Below are positions 1 to 7,595 of a DNA stretch of 15,181 nucleotides, piece by piece. The stretch's first letter is position 1; each line of letters begins with the position of its first letter. A model generated the notes under the pieces. The model was not told the origin of the DNA and did not search any database. It was given only the letters and a program-made list of their open reading frames with translations. Origin of the DNA: CBIFWW01 sp966186435 (GTDB taxonomy: Bacteria; Pseudomonadota; Gammaproteobacteria; Enterobacterales; Enterobacteriaceae); the NCBI GenBank assembly GCA_966186435.1, contig CBIFWW010000081.1:1-15181 (forward strand), in the 5' to 3' direction. A program made the translations under genes and the position numbers.

Positions 1-6
1 TAAAAG

Positions 7-34
7 TTGTTATTACACCTCGCACTGTGATAAC
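7..34 (+). promoter_or_regulatory. probable promoter of the ilvLXGMEDA operon
   Basis: Candidate -35 TTGTTA (7-12), 16-base spacer and -10 GATAAC (29-34), preceded by TG at 26-27 as in an extended -10 element. Initiation near base 41 would give a leader RNA of about 190 bases ending in the attenuator T-run, close to the roughly 185-base ilv leader transcript known in E. coli. That spacing is the best support; the hexamers alone are only moderate matches (4 of 6 at the -10). Confidence 0.42.
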
Positions 35-77
35 TCTTTAGGTATTCCTTCGAACAAGACTAAAGAAAATTTTTAAA

Positions 78-176
78 ATGACAGCTCTTCTACGTGTGCC
101 TAGCCTAGTCGTGATTAGCGTGGTGGTGATTATTATCCCACTGTGCGGGGCTGCACTCGGAGATAGAAAGGCTTAG
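78..176 (+). CDS. ilvL: ilvGMEDA operon leader peptide
   Basis: A 32-codon frame starts at ATG 78 and ends with TAG at 174-176. By my count it has 5 Leu, 6 Val and 4 Ile codons, with a dense run (Val-Val-Ile-Ser-Val-Val-Val-Ile-Ile-Ile, residues 11-20). It matches the E. coli IlvL peptide closely in length and sequence. In the known mechanism, stalling of the leader ribosome when charged Leu-, Val- or Ile-tRNA is scarce lets an antiterminator form and transcription continue into ilvG. Here the peptide ends 23 bases before the terminator hairpin, as expected. Two of the early Leu codons are the rare CTA, the kind of codon that sensitises such leaders. The ribosome binding site is weak (AAAGAAAA). 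The peptide itself is not thought to have a function. Confidence 0.95.
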   Translation: MTALLRVPSLVVISVVVIIIPLCGAALGDRKA

Positions 177-199
177 AAAACAAGCTTGTATCGAGAAGA

Positions 200-230
200 C
201 CCCCGCACCGAAAGGTCCGGGGGTTTTTTT
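200..230 (+). terminator. ilv operon attenuator (intrinsic terminator)
   Basis: The stem CCCCCG (200-205) pairs with CGGGGG (218-223). After a C/C mismatch, ACC (207-209) pairs with GGT (214-216) around a GAAA tetraloop, and seven T follow (224-230). It is nearly identical to the E. coli ilvGMEDA attenuator as I remember it. Read-through here would be controlled by translation of ilvL. Confidence 0.95.
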
Positions 231-263
231 ATTATCTTAAGATCTACAATTGAGGAGCAGAAT

Positions 264-314
264 ATGTCATTTAGAATAAAATACTGCTTCCCCGAGCATG
301 AGGCGGAGAACTAA
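264..314 (+). CDS. ilvX: IlvX small protein, 16 residues
   Basis: The frame encodes MSFRIKYCFPEHEAEN and stops at TAA 312-314, two bases before the ilvG start codon. A strong GAGGAG ribosome binding site lies at 252-257, better than the one for ilvG. E. coli has a 16-residue protein, IlvX, at exactly this place between attenuator and ilvG; from memory it shares the initial Met, the Lys at position 6, the CF pair at 8-9 and the final Asn. Length, position, start signal and the stop-to-start coupling with ilvG are conserved although the residues have diverged. In E. coli the protein has been detected but has no known function. One reasonable role is delivery of ribosomes to ilvG by translational coupling (inference). 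Confidence 0.78.
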   Translation: MSFRIKYCFPEHEAEN

Positions 315-316
315 CT

Positions 317-1963
317 ATGAATGGTGCGCAATGGGTGGTACATGCTTTGCGGGTGCAGGGGGTAGACACAGTGTTTGGTTATCCGGGCGGGGCGATAATG
401 CCTGTCTACGATGCGCTATATGATGGCGGCGTGGAACACCTACTGTGCCGCCATGAGCAAGGAGCAGCGATGGCAGCCATCGGCTATGCCCGTGCGACGG
501 GCAAAACAGGCGTTTGCATTGCGACATCAGGACCTGGTGCAACCAACTTAGTCACTGGCCTGGCTGACGCCTTGTCAGACTCCGTGCCGGTGGTGGCGAT
601 CACCGGGCAAGTCAGCTCTGGCTTGATTGGCACCGATGCTTTCCAGGAGGTGGACGTACTGGGTTTATCTTTAGCCTGCACCAAGCACAGCTTCCTGGTG
701 GAGTCGCTGGATGAGCTGCCACGGATTATCGTAGAGGCATTTGATATTGCCCAGTCCGGCCGCCCTGGCCCTGTGTTGATCGATATCCCGAAAGATATCC
801 AGCTGGCCGTGGGTGAACCTGAAGCATGGCTGGCAAGCATTACCGATGCCGAAGTAGCTCCGCAGATTGATATCGAAAAAGCCCGGATGATGATTTCTGA
901 TGCCCGTAAGCCGATGTTGTATGTGGGAGGGGGGGTCGCGATGGCCCAGGCAGTGCCCGCACTTCGGCAGTTTACGGCTGATACCTAAATCCCTGTGGCC
1001 GTGACCCTGAAAGGCTTGGGGGCGGTTCCACCAGATTACCCCTATTATCTGGGTATGCTGGGGATGCACGGTACCAAAGCCGCTAATCTGGCAGTACAGG
1101 CCTGCGACCTGCTGATTGCTGTAGGCGCCCGCTTTGATGACCGCGTTACGGGTAAGCTGAATACCTTTGCCCCTCATGCTGCCGTTATCCATCTGGATAT
1201 TGACCCTGCTGAAATGAACAAGTTGCGTCAGGCCCATGTAGCGATCACCGGTGATTTGAACAGCCTGCTGCCTGCGTTGGCGCAACCTACGGCAATTACC
1301 CCTTGGCACCAGGAAGTCGCTGAGCTGAAGTCGGCCCATCCGTGGTGTTATGATCACCCCGGTGAATCCATTTACGCCCCGCTGTTGCTGAAACAGCTGT
1401 CTGAATCCAAGCCTGATAACGCAGTGGTGACCACTGACGTAGGCCAGCATCAGATGTGGGCCGCCCAGCATATGAGCCATACCCGCCCGGAGAATTTTAT
1501 CACCTCCAGCGGTTTGGGCACCATGGGCTTCGGCCTGCCTGCGGCGGTAGGTGCTCAGGTTGCCCGCCCTCAAGATACGGTTATCTGCATCTCCGGTGAT
1601 GGTTCCTTCATGATGAATGTTCAGGAGCTGGGCACAGTGAAGCGCAAACAGCTGCCATTGAAAATAGTGTTACTGGATAACCAACGTCTGGGCATGGTTC
1701 GCCAGTGGCAGCAGTTGTTTTTCTCCGAACGCTATAGCGAAACCAACTTATCTGATAACCCAGATTTCTTAGTATTGGCTAGTGCATTTGGCATCCCTGG
1801 CCAGCACATCACACGAAAAGATCAGGTTGAAGCGGCCATCGACGCGATGCTAAGTAGCACCGGGCCTTATCTGCTTCATGTATCCATTGATGAACTTGAA
1901 AACGTCTGGCCGCTGGTACCACCGGGCGCAAGCAACTCTCAAATGCTGGAGAAAATATCATGA
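317..1963 (+). pseudogene. ilvG: acetohydroxyacid synthase II large subunit, interrupted by an in-frame TAA
   Basis: IlvG condenses two pyruvates, or pyruvate with 2-ketobutyrate, into acetohydroxyacids, using thiamine diphosphate (ThDP), FAD and Mg; it pairs with IlvM. From ATG 317 (GGCGGAG upstream) the frame runs 549 codons including its final stop, exactly the E. coli length of 548 positions, but position 224 is TAA (986-988). The first 223 residues hold the pyrimidine-binding domain with the catalytic Glu47 (RHEQGAA) and the start of the FAD/central domain. The remainder (IPVAVTLKGLGAV onward) holds the rest of the central domain and the ThDP-binding domain (GDGSFMMN... ending LLDNQ). 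No other stop or frameshift is seen and the residues stay close to E. coli. The 223-residue product would lack the diphosphate-binding domain and be inactive. GTG 995 and GTG 1001 could restart translation but lack a ribosome binding site. Recent mutation, sequencing error and readthrough are all open. Confidence 0.9.
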
Positions 1964-2217
1964 TGCAACATCAAGTCTCTGTGCAGGCTCGCTTCCGCCC
2001 GGAAACCCTGGAACGCGTTTTGCGCGTGGTTCGCCATCGCGGATTTCAGATATGTGCCATGAATATGGAAAGTGGTATGAATCCCGAACAAATAAATATC
2101 GAATTGACCGTTGCCAGCCTTCGGTCAATCGAATTACTGTTTAGTCAATTATCAAAGCTGACCGACGTGAATTGCGTTGAGATCCAGCAGCCTACATCAC
2201 AACAAATACGCGCATAA
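1960..2217 (+). CDS. ilvM: acetohydroxyacid synthase II small (regulatory) subunit
   Basis: This 85-residue ACT-domain protein begins MMQHQVSVQARF and is close to E. coli IlvM (87 residues). It is the small subunit that activates and stabilises the IlvG catalytic subunit; unlike the small subunits of isozymes I and III it does not confer valine sensitivity. Its ATG overlaps the ilvG TGA by four bases (ATGA, 1960-1963), so its translation is expected to depend on ribosomes finishing ilvG. The ilvG nonsense codon nearly 1 kb upstream should therefore reduce IlvM as well. The frame is intact and retains the conserved RHRGF and NIELTVAS-type segments. With IlvG truncated, IlvM would have no full-length partner from this locus. 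Confidence 0.93.
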   Translation: MMQHQVSVQARFRPETLERVLRVVRHRGFQICAMNMESGMNPEQINIELTVASLRSIELLFSQLSKLTDVNCVEIQQPTSQQIRA

Positions 2218-2235
2218 GCGCATAAAGGAAGAAAG

Positions 2236-3162
2236 ATGACCAATAAAGCTGATTACATCTGGTTCAATGGTGAGATGGTTCCCTGGGGCGAGGCAAAAGT
2301 GCATGTCATGTCCCATGCGCTGCATTACGGTACTTCGGTATTTGAAGGTATTCGTTGCTACGATTCTCACAAAGGGCCAGTGGTGTTCCGCCATCGCGAA
2401 CACATGCAACGCCTGCATGACTCAGCCAAAATTTACCGTTTCCCTGTATCTCAAACCGTTGATGAGCTGATGGAAGCCTGCCGTCAGGTGATCCGCAAAA
2501 ACAACCTGACTAGTGCCTACATTCGCCCGCTGGTGTTTGTGGGTGATGTTGGTATGGGTGTGAACCCGCCTGCGGGATACACCACTGACGTAATTATTGC
2601 GGCCTTCCCTTGGGGAGCGTACCTGGGTGCTGAAGCATTGGATCAGGGGATTGATGCCATGGTTTCTTCCTGGAACCGCGTGGCGCCGAACACCATTCCT
2701 ACCGCCGCTAAAGCCGGTGGTAACTACCTATCCTCCCTGTTGGTGGGTAGCGAAGCCCGTCGCCACGGTTATCAGGAAGGTATTGCTCTGGATGTGAATG
2801 GCTACCTGTCTGAAGGTGCCGGTGAAAACCTGTTTGAAGTGAAAGATGGCATTCTTTTCACCCCGCCGTTTACCTCTTCTGCGCTACCGGGTATCACCCG
2901 CGATGCCATCATCAAGCTGGCGAAGGATCTGGATATCGAAGTACGCGAGCAGGTTCTGTCGCGCGAATCCCTGTACCTGGCGGACGAAGTGTTTATGTCC
3001 GGCACCGCGGCAGAAATCACCCCTGTACGCAGCGTGGATGGTATTCAGGTGGGTGCAGGGCGCTGTGGCCCGGTCACTAAACGTATCCAACAAGCTTTCT
3101 TTGGCCTGTTTACCGGCGAAACCGAAGACAAATGGGGTTGGCTGGATCAAGTGAGCCAATAA
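2236..3162 (+). CDS. ilvE: branched-chain amino acid aminotransferase
   Basis: This 308-residue PLP enzyme of fold class IV matches E. coli IlvE (309) along its full length. It carries out the last step to Ile, Val and Leu by transferring the amino group from glutamate to the 2-keto acids. The PLP lysine is Lys159 in PTAAKAGGNYL, equivalent to E. coli Lys160 counting Met. Other conserved segments are HYGTSVFEGIR (30-40), SEGAGENLF and the SGTAAEITPV loop. The start follows a strong AAGGAAGAAAG ribosome binding site and lies 18 bases after the ilvM stop, so it is less tightly coupled to translation of the upstream cistrons than ilvM is. A 93-base gap with an inverted repeat separates it from ilvD. 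Confidence 0.97.
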   Translation: MTNKADYIWFNGEMVPWGEAKVHVMSHALHYGTSVFEGIRCYDSHKGPVVFRHREHMQRLHDSAKIYRFPVSQTVDELMEACRQVIRKNNLTSAYIRPLVFVGDVGMGVNPPAGYTTDVIIAAFPWGAYLGAEALDQGIDAMVSSWNRVAPNTIPTAAKAGGNYLSSLLVGSEARRHGYQEGIALDVNGYLSEGAGENLFEVKDGILFTPPFTSSALPGITRDAIIKLAKDLDIEVREQVLSRESLYLADEVFMSGTAAEITPVRSVDGIQVGAGRCGPVTKRIQQAFFGLFTGETEDKWGWLDQVSQ

Positions 3163-3169
3163 TTAACTT

Positions 3170-3212
3170 CGCCATATTAGTCCTTTGCGCCGCGGCAATC
3201 GTTCCTATGGCG
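3170..3212 (+). repeat. inverted repeat in the ilvE-ilvD gap
   Basis: CGCCATA (3170-3176) and TATGGCG (3206-3212) are perfect 7-base complements 29 bases apart. Inside them TTGC (3185-3188) can pair with GCAA (3195-3198) around GCCGCG. No T-run follows, so this is not an intrinsic terminator. It could be an RNA processing or stabilising stem between cistrons, or a protein site; function is unknown. Confidence 0.4.
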
Positions 3213-3255
3213 TTGCGTATAAAGAGTAAAAAGACAGACTAGGAGTCATTCAAGC

Positions 3256-5106
3256 ATGCCTAAGTACCGTTCCGCTACCACCACCCATGGCCGCAATATG
3301 GCCGGAGCCCGCGCTTTATGGCGCGCCACCGGTATGACCGACGCCGACTTCGGCAAGCCAATTATTGCCGTGGTGAATTCCTTCACCCAATTTGTGCCGG
3401 GCCACGTTCACTTGCGCGATCTGGGCAAACTGGTTGCCGAGCAGATTGAAGCCTCTGGCGGGGTGGCAAAAGAATTTAATACCATTGCCGTCGATGACGG
3501 CATCGCTATGGGTCACGGCGGCATGCTCTATTCACTCCCATCCCGGGAACTGATTGCTGACTCCGTGGAATACATGGTTAACGCACACTGTGCCGATGCT
3601 ATGGTTTGTATCTCCAACTGCGACAAAATCACCCCCGGGATGTTGATGGCCGCTATGCGGTTGAACATTCCGGTGATCTTCGTTTCCGGCGGCCCGATGG
3701 AGGCCGGGAAAACCAAACTGTCCGACAAAATCATCAAGCTGGATCTGATTGATGCCATGGTTCAGGGCGCCAATCCCAATGTCAGCGATGAAGAAAGTGC
3801 GCAATACGAACGCTCCGCCTGCCCAACCTGCGGCTCTTGCTCCGGGATGTTTACCGCCAACTCGATGAACTGCCTAACGGAGGCCTTAGGGCTTTCTCAA
3901 CCGGGCAATGGCTCCTTGTTGGCGACCCATACCGATCGCAAACAGCTGTTCCTCAATGCGGGTAAGCGCATCGTCAGCCTGACTAAGCGTTATTACGAGC
4001 AGGATGATGAGAGCGTGCTGCCGCGCAATATCGCCGCCAAGCCCGCCTTCGAAAATGCCATGATGCTGGATATCGCCATGGGCGGCTCCACTAATACGGT
4101 GTTGCACCTGCTGGCTGCGGCCCAAGAAGCCGAAATCGACTTCACCATGACAGATATCGACCGTTTATCCCGCTTTGTGCCGCAGCTGTGCAAAGTGGCA
4201 CCGAGCACCGCGAAGTACCATATGGAAGACGTGCACCGCGCCGGCGGGGTTATCGGGATCTTGGGCGAGCTGGATCGCGCCGGGTTGCTCAACCGTGAAG
4301 TCAGAAACGTGCTGGAGCAGGACTTACCCCAAACCCTGGCCCAGTACGATGTGATGGTGACCGACGATGCCGAGGTCAAAAAAATGTTCCAGGCCGGCCC
4401 GGCAGGGATCCGTACCACTCAGGCGTTTTCTCAGGATTGCCGCTGGGACAGTCTGGATGATGACCGCACCGAGGGCTGTATCCGCTCTATCGCTCATGCT
4501 TATAGCCTGGAAGGTGGGCTGGCCGTGCTGTACGGCAACTTTGCCGAAAACGGCAGCATCGTTAAAACCGCCGGTGTGGATGACAGCAACCTGAAATTCC
4601 GTGGCCCAGCCAAAGTTTATGAAAGCCAGGACGATGCCGTAGAAGCCATCTTGGGCGGCAAAGTGGTTGCCGGTGATGTGGTCGTGATTCGCTACGAAGG
4701 GCCAAAAGGCGGGCCGGGGATGCAAGAGATGCTGTACCCGACCAGCTATCTGAAGTCCATGGGGCTGGGCAAGGCCTGCGCCCTGATCACCGATGGTCGT
4801 TTCTCCGGGGGCACATCGGGGCTGTCTATCGGCCACGTTTCGCCGGAAGCCGCCAGCGGGGGCAACATCGGGCTGATTAAAAACGGCGATATCATCGATA
4901 TCGATATCCCGAACCGCAGCATGCAACTGGAAGTGAGCGATCAGGAGCTGGCTGCCCGCCGCGAGGCTGAGCAAGCCCGGGGTGATAAAGCCTTCACCCC
5001 CCACAACCGCCAGCGTCAGGTATCCTTCGCCCTGCGAGCCTATGCCAGCCTGGCCACCAGTGCCGATAAAGGCGCGGTACGCGATAAATCGAAATTAGGG
5101 GGCTAA
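3256..5106 (+). CDS. ilvD: dihydroxy-acid dehydratase
   Basis: At 616 residues it is the same length as E. coli IlvD. It dehydrates 2,3-dihydroxy-isovalerate and 2,3-dihydroxy-3-methylvalerate to the keto acids used by IlvE. It is an iron-sulfur enzyme of the IlvD/Edd family; visible cluster and metal residues include Cys122 with Lys124 in ISNCDKITPGM and Cys195 in CPTCGSCSGMF, plus Asp80 and Asp81. Other signature segments are MGGSTNTVLHLLA and ITDGRFSGGTSGLSIGHVSPEA. The start is preceded by AGGAG (3241-3245), ten bases before the ATG. It follows ilvE after 93 bases and its stop is one base from the ilvA start. Nothing looks disrupted. Confidence 0.97.
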   Translation: MPKYRSATTTHGRNMAGARALWRATGMTDADFGKPIIAVVNSFTQFVPGHVHLRDLGKLVAEQIEASGGVAKEFNTIAVDDGIAMGHGGMLYSLPSRELIADSVEYMVNAHCADAMVCISNCDKITPGMLMAAMRLNIPVIFVSGGPMEAGKTKLSDKIIKLDLIDAMVQGANPNVSDEESAQYERSACPTCGSCSGMFTANSMNCLTEALGLSQPGNGSLLATHTDRKQLFLNAGKRIVSLTKRYYEQDDESVLPRNIAAKPAFENAMMLDIAMGGSTNTVLHLLAAAQEAEIDFTMTDIDRLSRFVPQLCKVAPSTAKYHMEDVHRAGGVIGILGELDRAGLLNREVRNVLEQDLPQTLAQYDVMVTDDAEVKKMFQAGPAGIRTTQAFSQDCRWDSLDDDRTEGCIRSIAHAYSLEGGLAVLYGNFAENGSIVKTAGVDDSNLKFRGPAKVYESQDDAVEAILGGKVVAGDVVVIRYEGPKGGPGMQEMLYPTSYLKSMGLGKACALITDGRFSGGTSGLSIGHVSPEAASGGNIGLIKNGDIIDIDIPNRSMQLEVSDQELAARREAEQARGDKAFTPHNRQRQVSFALRAYASLATSADKGAVRDKSKLGG

Positions 5107-5107
5107 G

Positions 5108-6652
5108 ATGGCTGTAACGCAACCCCTGTCAGCGGCTCCAGAAGGGGCCGAGTATCTCCGTGCCGTCCTACGCGCCCCGGTCTACGAGGCGGTGCAGGTT
5201 ACGCCACTCCAAAAAATGGAAAAGCTGTCTCAGCGTTTGGCTAACACTATTCTGGTGAAGCGTGAAGATCGCCAGCCGGTGCACAGTTTCAAGCTGCGCG
5301 GCGCTTACGCCATGATGGCTGGGCTGACCCAGGAGCAAAAGGCCCGGGGGGTAATCACTGCTTCGGCGGGGAACCATGCGCAGGGGGTTGCGTTTTCGTC
5401 TGCCCGGTTAGGGATTAAATCGCTGATCGTGATGCCGGTTGCCACGGCAGATATCAAAGTGGATGCGGTGCGTGGCTTTGGCGGTGAGGTGTTACTGCAC
5501 GGTGCCAATTTTGATGAAGCGAAGGCCCGGGCCATCGAACTGGCTGAGCAGCAAGGCCTTACCTGGGTGCCACCTTTCGACCACCCGGCGGTGATTGCCG
5601 GGCAGGGCACCCTGGCACTGGAGCTTATTCAACAAGATGCCCATATCGACCGGGTATTTGTCCCGGTGGGCGGCGGCGGTCTGGCTGCCGGGGTGGCGGT
5701 GCTGATTAAACAGCTGATGCCCCAAATCAAAGTGATTGCCGTTGAGGCCGAGGATTCAGCCTGTCTGAACGCGGCGCTGGAAGCTGGCCATCCGGTGGAT
5801 CTGCCGCGGGTTGGGCTGTTTGCTGAAGGGGTGGCGGTTAAGCGTATTGGTGATGAAACCTTCCGGCTGTGCCAGGCATATCTCGACGATATTATCACCG
5901 TGGACAGCGATGCTATCTGCGCGGCAATGAAAGATCTTTTCGAGGATGTCCGTGCCGTAGCAGAGCCGTCCGGGGCGCTGGCACTGGCGGGGATGAAAAA
6001 GTACATTCAACAGCATCAGATCCAGGGTGAGCGCTTGGCGCACGTGCTTTCTGGGGCCAACGTTAATTTCCACGGCCTGCGCTATGTCTCTGAACGCTGC
6101 GAGCTGGGGGAACAGCGTGAAGCCCTGCTGGCGGTAACCATCCCTGAGGAGAAGGGCAGCTTCCTGAAGTTTTGCCAGCTGTTGGGGGGGCGGGCGGTAA
6201 CGGAGTTTAATTACCGTTATGCCGATGCCAAATCAGCCTGCATTTTCGTTGGGGTACGGCTGAGCCGTGGTCTGGAAGAGCGCCAGGAGATTATCAGCCT
6301 GCTTAACGGCGGCGGGTATAGCGTGGTGGATCTCTCTGACGATGAAATGGCGAAGCTTCACGTGCGTTACATGGTTGGGGGGCGGCCTTCCAAACCCTTA
6401 CAGGAACGGCTTTATAGCTTTGAATTCCCGGAATCCCCGGGGGCGCTGTTAAAGTTCCTCTACACCTTGGGGACCCACTGGAATATCTCCCTGTTCCACT
6501 ACCGCAGCCATGGCACCGATTATGGCCGGGTGCTGGCCGGGTTTGAATTGGGTGAGCACGAGCCGGATTTTGAAACTCGTCTTAAAGAGTTGGGTTATGA
6601 CTGCCATGATGAAACCGGCAACCCAGCGTTCCAGTTCTTCTTGCAGGGTTAA
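5108..6652 (+). CDS. ilvA: biosynthetic threonine deaminase (threonine ammonia-lyase)
   Basis: The 514 residues equal the E. coli IlvA length. It converts threonine to 2-ketobutyrate and ammonia, the committed step to isoleucine. The N-terminal PLP domain has Lys62 in HSFKLRGAYAMM, the Ser/Asn segment SAGNHAQGVA (86-95) and the glycine-rich phosphate loop VGGGGLAAG (187-195). Two ACT-like regulatory domains follow, roughly residues 335-415 and 425-510, the known sites of isoleucine inhibition and valine activation. This two-domain tail separates it from the catabolic enzyme TdcB. The ATG lies one base after the ilvD TAA, with a weak G-rich ribosome binding site inside the ilvD end, so it is likely translationally coupled. 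Only three bases separate its stop from the stop of convergent ilvY. Confidence 0.97.
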   Translation: MAVTQPLSAAPEGAEYLRAVLRAPVYEAVQVTPLQKMEKLSQRLANTILVKREDRQPVHSFKLRGAYAMMAGLTQEQKARGVITASAGNHAQGVAFSSARLGIKSLIVMPVATADIKVDAVRGFGGEVLLHGANFDEAKARAIELAEQQGLTWVPPFDHPAVIAGQGTLALELIQQDAHIDRVFVPVGGGGLAAGVAVLIKQLMPQIKVIAVEAEDSACLNAALEAGHPVDLPRVGLFAEGVAVKRIGDETFRLCQAYLDDIITVDSDAICAAMKDLFEDVRAVAEPSGALALAGMKKYIQQHQIQGERLAHVLSGANVNFHGLRYVSERCELGEQREALLAVTIPEEKGSFLKFCQLLGGRAVTEFNYRYADAKSACIFVGVRLSRGLEERQEIISLLNGGGYSVVDLSDDEMAKLHVRYMVGGRPSKPLQERLYSFEFPESPGALLKFLYTLGTHWNISLFHYRSHGTDYGRVLAGFELGEHEPDFETRLKELGYDCHDETGNPAFQFFLQG

Positions 6653-6655
6653 CGG

Positions 6656-7537
6656 CTAGAGTAATTTCCAGAAGGCACTCACTAGCGGCTCATGGAGCCG
6701 CTTTTTCTGCACGCAAACGCCCAATTCAAAGGGCGTTTTTTCATCGCTGCGATCCAGAATCATCACCCGGTTACGCACTGGCTCCGGGCTGTTTTCCAGC
6801 ACCACTTCCGGGATCAACGCCACCCCACAACCCAGTGCCACCATAGACACCATGGCTTCATGACCACCGACGGTGGCATAAATTGCCGGGTTGCTGATTT
6901 TATTGCGGCGGAACCACAGCTCGATCCGGCGGCGCACAGGCCCCTGATCCGGCAGGATAAAGGGAACCTGCGCCCAGTCGGGCTTTTCCACACTGACCTG
7001 ATTACGTACTTGGCACGGGAGCGCCGGGGCGATTAATACCACCGCCAGGTTTTCCAGTATGGAGAACGCCACCGCGCCGGGCAGTGTTTCCGGCTTACCG
7101 GCAATGGCGAGATCGGCCTCGCCGGTCACCACCCGCTCCATGGCATCGGCGGCATCGCCGGTAGTGAGTTTGATCTCCACGCCGGGGTGCTCGGCCCGGA
7201 AGCGATCCAGAATGGGCGGCAAATGGCTGTAAGCGGCGGTTACCGAGCAGAACAGATGCAACTCCCCGGATAAAGATGGGCCTTGTTGGTCGATGGCATG
7301 GCGCAGCTGCTGGTACTGCAACAGGGTTTGCTGGGCAAAAATGCGCACCTGCTCCCCGGCATCGGTAAGGGTCACGGTGCGGTTGTCGCGCACAAACAGC
7401 GGTTGGCCGAGGTCATCCTCCAGCCGTTGTATTTGGCGGGAAAGCGTCGAGGGGCTGACGTGCATCGCCCGGGCGCTACGCCCGAAGTGGCGGCTTTCTG
7501 CCAAATGCAGGAAGGTTTTCAAATCACGCAAATCCAT
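6656..7537 (-). CDS. ilvY: LysR-type transcriptional activator of ilvC
   Basis: This 293-residue LysR-family regulator is close to E. coli IlvY (297; the last few residues are missing here). The N-terminal winged helix-turn-helix spans about residues 4-62 (FLHLAESRHFGRSARAMHVS, then STLSRQIQRLE); the rest is the effector-binding domain. In E. coli IlvY binds the ilvY-ilvC control region, represses itself and activates ilvC when acetolactate or acetohydroxybutyrate is present. I chose the start at 7537 because MDLRDLKTFL matches the E. coli N-terminus and AAGGG lies just upstream; an ATG twelve codons earlier would add sequence overlapping the operator. The gene converges on ilvA, and its 3' end contains the operon's terminator hairpin on the opposite strand, at the codons for KRLHEPL. 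Confidence 0.96.
   Translation of the reverse strand: MDLRDLKTFLHLAESRHFGRSARAMHVSPSTLSRQIQRLEDDLGQPLFVRDNRTVTLTDAGEQVRIFAQQTLLQYQQLRHAIDQQGPSLSGELHLFCSVTAAYSHLPPILDRFRAEHPGVEIKLTTGDAADAMERVVTGEADLAIAGKPETLPGAVAFSILENLAVVLIAPALPCQVRNQVSVEKPDWAQVPFILPDQGPVRRRIELWFRRNKISNPAIYATVGGHEAMVSMVALGCGVALIPEVVLENSPEPVRNRVMILDRSDEKTPFELGVCVQKKRLHEPLVSAFWKLL
6684..6706 (+). terminator. intrinsic terminator of the ilv operon, inside the ilvY coding region
   Basis: AGCGGCTC (6684-6691) and GAGCCGCT (6695-6702) form a perfect 8-bp stem around the loop ATG, followed by TTTTT (6702-6706). It lies 31 bases after the ilvA stop, on the ilvA strand. On the ilvY strand the same hairpin has no T-run, so it should act in one direction only and not truncate ilvY. 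Confidence 0.85.
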
Positions 7538-7557
7538 AGCAATAGCCCTTAATTGAT

Positions 7558-7574
7558 GTTGCAATAACTGCAAC
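7558..7574. promoter_or_regulatory. IlvY operator (O1-like palindrome)
   Basis: GTTGCA (7558-7563), spacer ATAAC, then TGCAAC (7569-7574) form a perfect 17-bp palindrome 20 bases upstream of the ilvY start. E. coli has two tandem IlvY operators in this intergenic region. A second, imperfect candidate is TTGTTAATATATCAA (7581-7595), just upstream of the presumed ilvC -35. O1 is convincing by symmetry and place; the second site is tentative. Confidence 0.7.
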
Positions 7575-7595
7575 GTGATGTTGTTAATATATCAA

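Noticed and set aside
929..935. Seven-G tract in ilvG as a slippage site that bypasses the stop
   Set aside because: Shifting by one base either way meets TGA stops before or shortly after position 1000 and does not lead back to the IlvG frame, so it would not rescue the gene. It remains a possible sequencing-error spot.
671..1573. A 300-codon open frame on the minus strand opposite ilvG
   Set aside because: It lies wholly antisense to the conserved IlvG sequence, has low-complexity composition typical of a shadow frame and no family resemblance.
995..1963. Treating the second half of ilvG as a separate gene starting at GTG 995
   Set aside because: It is the same frame as the first half, resumes in mid-domain and has no ribosome binding site; it is best annotated as one interrupted gene.
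2104..2132. Internal promoter in ilvM (TTGACC at 2104-2109), as reported within ilvM of E. coli
   Set aside because: The -35 is good but no credible -10 stands at 16-18 bases; I could not support it from sequence.
4324..5004. A 226-codon minus-strand frame opposite ilvD
   Set aside because: It is antisense to highly conserved IlvD coding sequence and resembles no known protein.
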